64,000 bases of DNA from Turbatrix aceti (lineage: Eukaryota > Nematoda > Chromadorea > Rhabditida > Panagrolaimidae), in contig OZ017767.1 in assembly GCA_963969345.1 (NCBI GenBank), forward strand, positions 10,298,471 to 10,362,470, read 5' to 3'. Of the stretch, positions 22,643 through 33,445 are shown piece by piece. How positions within the stretch are numbered: the first letter of the stretch is position 1; each line of letters begins with the position of its first letter. A program made the position numbers and the translations under genes. Below the pieces are notes generated by a model. That model was not told where the DNA came from. It searched no databases and saw only the letters and a program-made list of their open reading frames with translations.

Positions 22643-25070
22643 TTACAAGCCACCACGTCGTTTTTCAGATACAGTGCATTTGGGAGCTACGCCATCTTGC
22701 AGTGCACGAAACACAATCCTGCCACGCGCCGATGAAAACGCCGTATGAACACCGTACAATCTGCCGAGAACGCACAACACGGGACGAAACCGAGTTCCTG
22801 ACGACAGATTCAGCAGCTTGGATACAATATGAAGTTGAGCCAGTACAAGCGCAAAGAATTTCGTTCGCCGAAAGATGCTATGGTTACCAACAAAAAGCCG
22901 ATATCCATTTTTGTTAGCAAGAATAACCGGATGACCGATGGCACGCTCAGTACGAATCCGGTGTATGATTTCTTCATCTGTGCCCTAAAACACAGAAATA
23001 TTTATGATTTTTTTGAAAAAAAAACGATTCAAATTTATGCAAATATCAAAAAAAGAAATAAAATGTGATCAAGTTCTAAAAAATATTCCATTTAGTTTCT
23101 TTAACTTCTCAGAAAAAATTACCGAACGAAAAAAAACTACTGTTCGCCCCTCCAGTCAAAATAAAAAAAAAAACTCACGTCAATAAAAATAACCAAATCC
23201 CGGATCACCTCGATGGGAAACGCAGAATGTTTCGTGAGAGCAAAAAGCTTGACGAATTCGATGAGCACATTTCTGTCACGCATTTCAACTGGATAGAGAT
23301 CATCGGGGAGCACAAGATTTGTCAATGAGAAGCACTTTGTGATCTGATGCGAAAACGTGGTAGTCCACTTGGCAGTGAAATCAGCAACCGATGCGGACGT
23401 AGCATTATGCATCTCCTGGAACACGCTTTCGAGCTGAAAAAAAATTATTTTGCAAAGAAAACAAAATGCAACAAAAAATTGTTTACCAATTCCCTTTGTC
23501 TGAGAAGGTAGGGAAACTGCTGGAAAAGTACATCGACCTCAGATTCATCGTTTTTGATACGGATTATTAGCGCCTTTCTGAGATTAGACGTACTCTCGTG
23601 AGCAGTTATGTCCATTGGATTTAGTGTCTGAGCTACTCGGAAAGGATGTTTCTCAACAACCAGATTATCGACAGTACCTGAACGGCTCATGTTCGTGAAC
23701 ACATTAATATCGCAATTAAGGTTCGAAAACAGATCGGAGAGAAATTCTCGGATAAAAAATCGCCGGAAGTTCAAAGAATGCCCCGGGGCGTTGTTGTTGA
23801 GCCAGTTGGCCATCACGAAAGACAGAATGTCGATCAGATTGGAATCCGGATGGGCGCGGCAAGTGTTCACGTTGCGCAGCAGGCTTTTATAATCCATGTT
23901 TGAAGCAGCAGCGTGCTTTTGGAGCACAGAATTGGGTATAGGGAACCAAAGATGAACAAAATTTCGGCCTTCGGATGGAAGCGGCATTTGGTGGGATTTC
24001 TTTGGTTCCAGAGAATCTTCTTCGGTGTCGGAATAAGTTTCTTGTTCAGGAGACGGCAATTCTTGGTATTGATATTGTTCGTAAATCTGGACGGCAGAAA
24101 GTGGTTCAACTTCTTTTTCGGGTGAAGCGTGGACTTCTTTTTTGAATTGAACAATTTTTTTGGAGGCTTTCTCGGGAACTCGGTCTGATTCCACAGTGGC
24201 GACCAAGTCGAGCAGTGGATTACGTTTCGACTGAACAGGTGGAATTTCAGGTGCGGGAGAGACCGATCGGTGGCTGTGACGTCGTTTGCGACTTTCTGGC
24301 TGCTGAACTTGATCCGCGGCGCCATCGATCTCGGAGTTCTGATCACAGCGAGTTCTCGACGACGAAATCTTTGCAGGTAAAGCCAGAGAACGTTCGACCT
24401 GTTCAGGCTGCTCCTGAAGCACAGGAGAAAGCAGACGTGGCTTCTTTTTGGGCCTCGAAGCAGGTGAGGCGTCTCGCGGCAAAACAGGATCCTCGTGCAA
24501 TTCAGGGACCTCTGTCTTCACCTTGACATAGTCAAAACGCGGAACATCCACCGGCTTCTTTCTGATTTTGGTCACCAAAGTTGCCTCCTTCTGCTTTCCC
24601 TCATCCGTCGACTGACTCACGACAAAGGCATTGCCCTCGGAAGTGCCACACACTTTATACGACCTTGGCTCTCGGATGACGGAGATCTGAAACCCCCAAA
24701 ATACATAAAACACTCAAAAATGATCAAAATATAAAACCCACAGCTTGGGATTGAACAAAATCAAGGCGAATCTTGATTTTAGGCTGATCGATGTCGTTTA
24801 CGATGAGTTCCTCCGGGTTCAAAACATCAACGTAGTCCTCGAGATCCGAGTCGTAGAGCTGAACAGAGGAACAAGTCACGACGGTGAATACGTGCTGCAA
24901 AAAAAGGCAACAGTTAGCCTACGTCAAAAAAAAAGAAGAAAACTCACAGGCCAAAGATATCGACCGATATCGCCGAGTGTAACACCGTCAGTGGATACGT
25001 CCACCTTCAGACGGCACTCGTGAGAGATCCCGCTAGACAGGGTGATACGGGTAACCACCAGGATATACAT
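22643..25070 (-). CDS. MSILV-1, intact family member, 690 aa
   Basis: Exons 25070-24948, 24894-24742, 24686-23487, 23433-23179, 22984-22643. The first residues are MYILVV. Exon 2 is 12 nt longer than in most copies (an extra VNDID-type insertion before KIKIRLDFV). The linker (about 120-330) is Pro/Ser/Glu-rich, probably disordered, with ESRKRRHSHRSVSP as a likely nuclear localisation signal. The core at the end of exon 3 has NWLNNNAPGHSLNFRR and CDINVFTNMSRSGTVD. The exon 4 module has LPDDLYPVEMRDRN. Exon 5 has RTERAIGHPVILANKNGYRL. Minus-strand AATAAA lies at 22608-22613, about 30 nt past the stop. The linker is nearly identical to that of MSILV-2 although other exons are clearly diverged. 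No known enzyme motif is visible; function unknown. Confidence 0.8.
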
Positions 25071-25154
25071 TATTCATGGCAAAAAAGGAGATCAACCGAA
25101 AGAAAGCGTAGAGAAAAACGAAAAAGGTCGGTAATACAGAAAAGTTGACTTCCG

Positions 25155-25175
25155 CGCGTCTCACAACGAAAAAAA
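25155..25175 (-). promoter_or_regulatory. Shared upstream element of MSILV-1
   Basis: Plus-strand reading GCGCGTCTCACAACGAAAA, about 85-105 nt before the ATG. It matches the element found before most paralogues at nearly the same distance, so it is a candidate core-promoter or initiation element. Confidence 0.55.
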
Positions 25176-25563
25176 AATTTGGTGCATTATAAAATCAGGC
25201 GGCAGAATGATTTCGGTATTTTTGGTAAGGCAAATACTTTTTTCCGTTTGTTTAGGTTATGTGATTGGCCTTCATTGTTTTGCAAAAATTAATAAAATCA
25301 AAAACTATTGAATTTTGGGTGGAGTCAAGTCCAAGGTGTAAAAAATTAAGGCAATTTGTGATCCTGCGTGTTTTTGGCCAAAATTTGATATTACTTTTTT
25401 CAAAGTCATAGTCAATTTCCATGAAGCAATTCAAAGCAACATTCGTGCAGTGCCGTGGCCGGTTTGAAAGCACGACAGTGCCGTCAGATTCACACCATTT
25501 GCTCGTCGAATTTGCTCGCACTATTGCCGATAGAGCCCTAAAGGATATGGCTGGGAAAATGAA

Positions 25564-26416
25564 AGCGACGCGCAGCATTCACTTTCCCCTTATTTTGCGA
25601 CAATCGAAAAAAAAATGAGCGCGTTCATTCGCACTTATAGTGTTGACTTTGGCAGCTTCGTGCAATGGCATTTTTGAATTCTTAGAGATGGCATCTAGGG
25701 TATTGAATAAGACATGTCCTGAACTTCCAAACAAGCCCTCGATGACCTAAAAATGTTCAGTTTTGCCATAGTTGCAGCCTTTTCAAGTAAAAAATTTGAG
25801 CAGTCGAATGCAGCCGTGTAAGGCTAAAACTGAACAATCGGGTCAACAGAAAGTTCCATCAGGTTGGTGTCAGTCGATATAGCCAAGGGCCGTTTGCTGA
25901 ACATCGAATAGGACCGAGATTCCTCACAAAAACTGTTTTACCCTATAAAAATGCGCACGCATTTGCACAAATTATCAAAAACACGCACTCCTAAAAAGAA
26001 AGTTCTCCAATTTTGCATGAGCACAAAAAGCAAACAGATCGTTTTTATAGGGTAAAACAGTTTATGTGAGGAATCTCGGTCCTCTTCGATGTTCAGCAAA
26101 CGGCCCTTGGCTATATCGACAGATACCAACCTGATGGAACTTTCTGCTGACCCGATTGTTCAGTTGTAGCCTTAAACGGCTGCAATCGACGATTTAAAAT
26201 CGAAACTGGAAATCACTATAGCTGTGCCAAAAATCAACGTTTTCGTGCCGTTGGTGGCTTGTTTGAAAGTTCAGGACTTGCTCTAGTCATTGTAGCAGAT
26301 GCCGTCACTAACAATTTAAAAATGCCAATGCGCGAAGCTGCCAAAGTCAACACTATATGCGCGAATGAATGCATTTTCACGCTCGATTGACGCGAAAGTG
26401 AATGCTGTGGCGACGC
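25564..26416. mobile_element. Foldback element, ~850 bp
   Basis: Outer arms (25564-25705 and about 26283-26415) share CAGCATTCACTTTC and AGTGTTGACTTTGGCAGCTT in inverse orientation. Inner arms (about 25815-25965 and 26020-26165) are also inverse, with CAAGGGCCGTTTGCTGAACA and its complement. The arms carry scattered mismatches and unequal middle parts, so this copy is older than its neighbours. No coding capacity. Confidence 0.8.
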
Positions 26417-26857
26417 ACATCAAATAATAATTGCAGCGCATAGACTTTCTTCAGGTGAGCGTGCCAATCATGACTTTCCGTCCCGAGACAAAGAAGTAGA
26501 TGTCTGTACTTCTTTTCAAAAAACATCTACTTTTTTTGGGGGACTTGCTCAAATTACATATGTTTTATTATAATAAGCGCGTTGTGCATACATAATTTTT
26601 GTCATCTTGCGCAAAACAAACTTGAGTCAGGTTGTTTTGTGCTCATTATGCTACAAAATACTTTCTAATAGTTATTTGGACAAAATTGTACAAAAAGAGC
26701 TCATTTGCTCACAAACAATTTGATTTTTGTGATTTTACCAATGCTGATGTTGATGTACTGGAGCGAATAGACTCCGGTTTTCGCTGTATAGATTTTTTCC
26801 TGATATGCAGTTCATGCTCAAATTAAATATTTATTTTATTTATTTCACCATTACTCA

Positions 26858-27471
26858 CAAGGAAAGTGTCAGGGTTCATTTTGGAATTTCTTCACGAAAC
26901 TTTGCCAAAAGTTTTATTTTACTATGAAAAGTTTATACTGAAAAATTCAGTTGCACCGCTCATGATCTGACAAAGTTACGGTAGTCGAAAATCACGTTTT
27001 TGCCAATTTTGACGATTTTTGGCACGTTGTAGCTAACAAACAACGGCATTTCTAGAATCAAGGTGTGCATCAATCGACGTAGTTTTGCATGGAGAATCAG
27101 ATAAAAATATAAAAATTTAGGTTTGCCACCTTAAAAAATGCCGAAATTTGCATTTGAAAAGAGGTCACAATGCCAACATTGGTTTCGGCATTTTTCAAGG
27201 TCACAACCCTACGTTATTTTATTTTTAACTGATTCTCCATAAAAAAATACGTCGACTGATACACCACTTATTTCTGAAAATGCCGTAGTTGTTTAGCTAG
27301 AACGTGCCAAAAATCGTCAAAAATGGCAAAAACGTGATTTCCGACTACCGTAACTCTGTCACATCATGAGCGGTGCAACTGAATTTTTCAGTATAAACTT
27401 TTCATAGTAAAATAAAACTTTTGGCAAAGTTTCGTGAAGAAATTCCAAAATGAACTCCGACACTTTCCTTG
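26858..27471. mobile_element. Foldback MITE flanked by TCA duplications
   Basis: The terminal inverted repeat starts CAAGGAAAGTGTC and ends GACACTTTCCTTG, with arms of ~270 bp meeting at a short centre near 27165. The trinucleotide TCA occurs immediately outside both ends (26855-26857 and 27472-27474), consistent with a 3-bp target duplication as in PIF/Harbinger-type MITEs. The superfamily is inference from the duplication length only. Confidence 0.85.
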
Positions 27472-27474
27472 TCA

Positions 27475-28197
27475 GTGGTTAGTTATCATTAGACCAGATG
27501 TTAGGAGGCACAAATTAAATATAACAAATGTTAAAAACAATCTGTAACAATCCACAGTTCATTCTGTAATTAAGGAACCCAAATGCGGAGGTTTTGTTGA
27601 GCAACCACTACCTTAACATGGCTGGCAGGTTACTGAAGCTCAACCAAATCGGTTTATTGCTTTGATTTTGATCACAACGCATCAAACTATTTAGCCACCT
27701 CAAGTGTAACCGTTTATGACGGACAGCATACTTCACTGGTCAGTACTGTATTTTTGATATTGCTAATTTTTTTTGTTTAACGGAGAAAACATAAAAAAAT
27801 TTTCAACGTGTAAAGAATTGAACCAGGGTCTCAAAATGGTAAAAAAGTGTGCAGAAGAACAATACTACTAGACGCACTAGACTATTGCAACTTGTTTGTA
27901 TACCATTTTCGCTGAGCAATAAACTCTTTTTTACTGCAGTAGCGACTGACATTGGGCAGCCAGACCTTCCCCTTACTTTTTGCTGCCAAAACGCCATTTT
28001 AGTCCGCGTGGTAGTAATTTTCTGTGTCGCTCGAAAATCAACTGCGCAAAGAGCTTTATTCTATTAAAGCTACCACCCTTCACTCGCTGCTGACTGCAGT
28101 GCTGCTGCGGATTAACTTCCCAAAACGTCCCCCAACCCTTTTACACCGTGTGTGCATAGGTTCTTTTTCTCTGCGTCTCTTTGAATAATGCAATGCG
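27475..28197. other. Spacer between two foldback elements; no gene seen
   Basis: About 720 bp of unique-looking sequence between adjacent inverted-repeat elements. Reading frames here are short, overlap on both strands and have no recognisable motif. Confidence 0.4.
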
Positions 28198-30536
28198 GAT
28201 GATCACGCTTGGCGCTACAAGCTTTTTGTGTAAGCAGATGGACAAGAGCTGTGTTTGCGGATCATTTTTTCATAGTTTTTTTGCGTAAGCAGAGGGACAA
28301 AAGGTGTCTCCGCGCATCCTTCTTCCGCCCTTGCGAAAGCTTATGGATGGAATAACTAATTTTTGAAATGCTCTTGCATAAGCTGTGGCATGAATAAAAG
28401 TCGCTACTCCTGGTAATGCAGAAAGGACTGCTGTGCGTGATCAGGTCCGGAACAAGCAACGATTACAGTACAGACCAGTGAAGTAGATTTTTGAAAAATC
28501 GGATTCTGGAGATTTGGCTTCAGATGTGTTTTTCATAAAATCCGATGGCCCGCAAATGGAATTCGCCGAAACTGTCTAAAAATTTGCATACAGGGGTTTC
28601 AGAGGACAGGAAATACGATAGCTTACTCAGATTTTTCAAAAAACACCTGCAAGTATTTTTTATTGAATTTTGCCGTCATAAAATCGGCTGTACCGCTCGT
28701 AAAAAAAATAATCAGACCCTGGCACCTATCCTGTCTGAAAGAGCATTTTTTTCTGGTCGGAATTCAATTTCTTTTTAACAGCCACTCTGTGAGCTTTTTT
28801 ATTCGTAAGGTGGACCGTCCGACACAGGCATTTTACACCTTCCGATGTTTTGTGCCAAAATTGTAGGCACCTATGGGGAGGGTCCAAATACCCTTTTTTA
28901 AAATTTTTTAGATGCCGGATTCTGGAGCTACGGTTTCTGGAAGTTTCCGACGTCAAATTTTCAAAAAGTTTCAAAAATTCTGATTTTTGGTACACAGGGG
29001 TATCTTGGCACGAGAAATCGACTGGTGTATTTACTTTTGTCAAACAACATCTGATTTTTTTGAAAAACCATGTTTTATCGTTTTCCCGCCTATTTTCGTC
29101 CGTTGCTTGGCTCCAGCATCCGTATTTTACTCGCCGAGGCCGTTTTCACAGTGATTTCTAACAGTACATATTGTTAGCTCTCTCAAGAAGTCAAAGAAAA
29201 AATTTATTTGCATACCTTTTTATCCACAGAAACCATTTTGTAACGCCAACTAGGGTCAAAAACGGGCAAAAAGTGCACAGAAAACGTCGGAACGGGTCTC
29301 TTTTCATGTGCGCAACGTGCGAGCGCGCGCCGAGCTGCGACGCACGCATACCGCTCTCTTCTTTCTCTCGGTTTTGCCCGTTTTTGACCCTAGTTGGCGT
29401 TACAAAATGGTTTCTGTGGATAAAAAGGTATGCAAATAAATTTTTTCTTTGACTTCTTGAGAGAGCTAACAATGTGTACTGTTAGAATTCACTGTGAAAA
29501 CGGCCTCGGCAAGTAAAATACGGATGCTGGAGCCAAGCAACGGACGAAAATAGGCTCAAAATCCAGAAAACATGGTTTTTCAAAAAAATCAGATGTTGTT
29601 TGACAAAAGTAAATACACCAGTCGATTTCTCGTGCCAAGATACCTCTGTGTACCAAAAATCAGAATTTTTGAAACATTTTGAAAATTTGACGTCGGAAAC
29701 TTCCAGAAGCCGTAGCTCCAGAATCCGGCATCTAAAAAATTTTTAAAAAGGGTATTTGGACCCATCCCATAGGTGCCTACAATTTTGGCACAAAACATCG
29801 GAAGGTGTAAAATGCCTGTGTCGTCGGAAATAAAAAAGCTCACAGAGTGGGTCTTAAAAAACGTAGTTTCCGCCTGGCCTTCTGGGTCTCGATTTGTCGT
29901 CAAAACGACCAAAAAACCCCCTTTTTTGCGCGTGCGCACTTCCTGCCATGTTTTTGAGGGGTTTTTTTTGGCAGTTTTGACGACAAATCGAGACCCAGAA
30001 GGCCAGGCGGAAACTACGTTTTTTTAAAAGAAACTGGATTCTGACCAGAAAAAAATGACCGCAAAATTCAATAAAAAATACTTGCAGGTGTTTTTTGAAA
30101 AATCTGAGTAAGCCATCGTATTTCCTGTCCTCTGAAACCCCTGTATGCAAATTTTTAGACAGTTTCGGCGAATTCCATTTGCGGGCCATCGGATTTTATG
30201 AAAAACACATCTGAAGCCAAATCTCCAGAATCCGATTTTTCAAAAATCTACTTCACTGGTCTGTACTGTAATCGTTGCTTGTTCCGGACCTGATCACGCA
30301 CAGCAGTCCTTTCTGCATTACCAGGAGTAGCGACTTTTATTCATGCCACAGCTTATGCAAGAGCATTTCAAAAATTAGTTATTCCATCCATAAGCTTTCG
30401 CAAGGGCGGAAGAAGGATGCGCGGAGACACCTTTTGTCCCTCTGCTTACGCAAAAAAACTATGAAAAAATGATCCGCAAACACAGCTCTTGTCCATCTGC
30501 TTACACAAAAAGCTTGTAGCGCCAAGCGTGATCATC
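28198..30536. mobile_element. 2.3-kb palindromic foldback element
   Basis: From GATGATCACGCTTGGCGCTA at 28198 the sequence is repeated in inverse to 30536, with arms of over 1 kb at high identity. The innermost arms (about 29174-29268 and 29375-29470) are almost perfect and flank a ~105-bp loop with a CG-rich GCGAGCGCGCGCCGAGC-type core. The right arm is interrupted by a separate insertion at 29858-30023. Opposite-strand frames near the centre encode almost the same peptide purely because of the palindrome. No transposase is present, so the element would need factors in trans. Confidence 0.9.
29858..30023. mobile_element. 166-bp palindromic MITE with TTAA flanks, nested in the foldback arm
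   Basis: Near-perfect inverted arms (AACGTAGTTTCCGCCTGGCC and its complement) surround a short T/C-rich loop. TTAA sits immediately outside both ends (29854-29857 and 30024-30027). The matching position of the uninterrupted left arm (around 28780) has a single TTAA, so the empty site can be read directly. The TTAA duplication suggests piggyBac-type mobilisation. Confidence 0.8.
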
Positions 30537-30889
30537 ACTTGCTATGCTATGGCGCCGTGTCTGAAGGAGAAATATCTCGCAGGCCGGCAAAAACGGGGCC
30601 TTTAATCACGTTACTGATAAAAATAAATAAAGCCATTTGAATCACCTTCAATCGGCCTTATTCATTTCAGAATAATTTTTTTGAAATCGATCAGAAACGA
30701 TTCAACTAGAAAAAAAAATTCTACAAACGTCAAAAACAATCTGCAACGAATCCAACGACTCGGGACAATTCGTATTTATAATAAAAACACCTAAAACGAT
30801 TTTTAACGACTAAAAACGAAAATGTGTACATAAATAATATCAAATAATTTATTAAACAAAAACACAATAATTACCAGCAAAAAAGTGGG

Positions 30890-33046
30890 CTATTTGAATT
30901 TTGGAAGCACGCCATCTCGCAGTGCACGAAACACGGTATCACCACGCGGCGATTGAGGCGCATGAATGCCGATCAATCTGCAGAGAACGCGTAATAGAGG
31001 GCCAAAAATCCTTCCTGGAAAAACCACCAAAACTTTGTAAACCATGATAAGTTGAAAGACAGAAAGCGCAAAGCATTGCGTGTTCTGAAAGACGCTACGA
31101 TTGCCAACAAAGAGACGGTAGCCGTTTTTGTCTGCGAGAATGACCGGATGAGGGATGGCACGTTCCGTTCGAATCCAGTGGATCGTTTCTTCGTCTGAGG
31201 GCTAAAATTTTTAAATTTCTAATAAATTTTATAGATGAATTGTAACTCACCTTTGTAACGACAACCAAATCCCGGATGAGTTCAATGGGATTAGTCGGCT
31301 CTTTCGTGAGAGCAAAAAGCTTGATAAATGGCATGAGCGAATTTCTATCGAGCGTTTCATGTGGATAAAGGTCATCGGAAAGTGGAACATTCATCAAATC
31401 AAAGCACTTTGCGATTTGGGATAACCAAGTTGTTTTCCATTTATCAATAAAATCAGTGCTAGAAAAAGATATTCCACTTGCTCGCTGGAATTCATTTTCG
31501 AGCTAAAAAAAATATTATTTTTTTCAAATTTTTACGGACACCCCAAAAGGAACTTACAAAACTCAAGTGAACGAGAGCATACTGAAAATGCTGAAAAAAT
31601 TCATCAGCGTTCAATTCTCCGGTTTTTAAACGACGGACAGCCTCTGCTTTGTACTTGGTCTTGCTTCCGAACGAGCTCAAAATCAACGGACGCTTGGCAG
31701 GCTGATCTCGCAAAGGAAAAGTTGAGCAAAAAAGCCTCGAATAAAAGCGCGCCGAAAATTCAATGAATGTCCAGGAGTTCTTTGGTTCAGCCAGTCGGAC
31801 ATTGCAGAAGACAATATTTTGATCAGATCTGCATCCGGATTCGCGTTGCAACGACGGAGACGGTTCAGCAAATCCTTAGAATTCATACCTATAGCACAAG
31901 CGTGCGCATGAAGAACACAATTTACGTCGGGTGATCGGAGGCACTCATAATTTCGGCCTTCTGATGGATTCGGCAATTCGGCGGATTCATTTGACTTTGG
32001 AGACTGATGTTCAGTTTCTGATTCAGGTTGTTGTTCAGGAGAAGGCAATTCTTGATATTGATATTGTTCGTAATTCTGGACAACAGTAACTGGTTCACCT
32101 TCTTTTTCAGGTGAAGCGTGGACTTCTTTTTTGAATTGAACAACTTTTTTGGAGGCTTTCTCGGGAACTCGGTCTGATTCCACAGTGGCGACCAAGTCGA
32201 GCAGTGGATTACGTTTCGACTGAACAGGTGGAATTTCAGGTGCGGGAGAGACCGATCGGTGGCTGTGACGTCGTTTGCGACTTTCTGGCTGCTGAACTTG
32301 ATCCGCGGCGCCATCGATCTCGGAGTTCTGATCACAGCGAGTTCTCGACGACGAAATCTTTGCAGGTAAAGCCAGAGAACGTTCGACCTGTTCAGGCTGC
32401 TCCTGAAGCACAGGAGAAAGCAGACGTGGCTTCTTTTTGGGCCTCGAAGCAGGTGAGGCGTCTCGCGGCAAAACAGGATCCTCGTGCAATTCTGGGACCT
32501 CTGTCTTCACCTTGCCATAGTCAAAACGCGGAACATCCATCTGCTTCTTTTTGATTTTCGAGCCAGAAGAAACATCCTTCTGTGTTCCATCATTCGTCAG
32601 CTGACCGACAACAAAGGCATTGCCTCCGGAAGTACCACACACTTTGTACGACCCAGGTCGACGGATTACGGAAATCTAAAATCCAAAAATACATAAAACA
32701 GTCCAAAATGATCAAAATAAAAAACTCACAGCTTGGGATTGAACAAAATCAAGGCGAACCTTGATTTTAGGCTTCAGAATGAGTTCTTCCGGGTTCAAAA
32801 CGTCAACGTAATCCTCGAGATCCCTGTCATAGAGCTGAGCGGAAGAACAAGTCATGATGGGAAACACGTGCTGCAAAAAAACTATTGTTGCCACACCTAC
32901 ATCAAAAATAGCAAAAAACTCACAGGCCAAAGATATCGACCGATATCGCCGAGTGTAACATCGTCAACAGACAAGTCCACCTTCAAAACACACTCGTAGG
33001 TTATACCGCCAGACAACGTAATGCAGGTGACAACCGGGATTGACAT
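30890..33046 (-). pseudogene. MSILV-2, family member with a frame break in exon 3
   Basis: Exons 33046-32924, 32870-32730, 32675-31558, 31502-31251, 31201-30890. Exons 1, 2, 4 and 5 are intact and keep consensus splice sites. Exon 3 has 1118 nt, not a multiple of three: the frame ends after RRAFIRGFFAQLF and resumes one frame over at RDQPAKRPLILSS. About 35-40 residues that other copies have here (the CDIxVFTNxxxxGTVD stretch) are missing. A small deletion with frameshift is the simplest reading; an unusual tiny intron or an assembly error is possible. The linker is almost identical to that of MSILV-1. If the break is real, the product would lose the core end and both C-terminal modules. Confidence 0.65.
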
Positions 33047-33130
33047 AATTCATGCCAAAATGGGAGTTGAACCTGGAAAAAGCGCAGAAAAAAACGAAAA
33101 AGCCTGGTCAAATAGAAAAAGTTGATTTTT

Positions 33131-33153
33131 GCGCGTCTCGCAACGAAAAAAAA
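33131..33153 (-). promoter_or_regulatory. Shared upstream element of MSILV-2
   Basis: Plus-strand GCGCGTCTCGCAACGAAAAA about 85-105 nt before the ATG, a close match to the element before MSILV-9 and MSILV-11. It is kept although the gene has a broken frame, which suggests recent decay. Confidence 0.55.
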
Positions 33154-33445
33154 TCAAAGGAAAACATTGACTTTTTCCACATATTTTACTGTATAAAATG
33201 AATTGGCATAATTTATTGAGCAATGAGTATTCGTAAAGCAATTAATTTATACACTATTTAGTATTTTGATAGATCATCGACGTCGTTTACGGTAATCATA
33301 AAAACAGAATAATCACAAAAACAAAATTTTCTTTTTAAATCGTAATTTGAGTTCTTGAAAGTTCACGTAGTCGATGGAAAACGCGATGACGGTATCATAG
33401 TCGTGCATTGTGACCGGTGGATTTACGCGGATTGGTATGATTTTA

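Noticed and set aside
29171..29472. Two nearly identical 93-aa frames on opposite strands
   Set aside because: They result from the palindromic centre of the foldback element; no sign of selection or a known domain.
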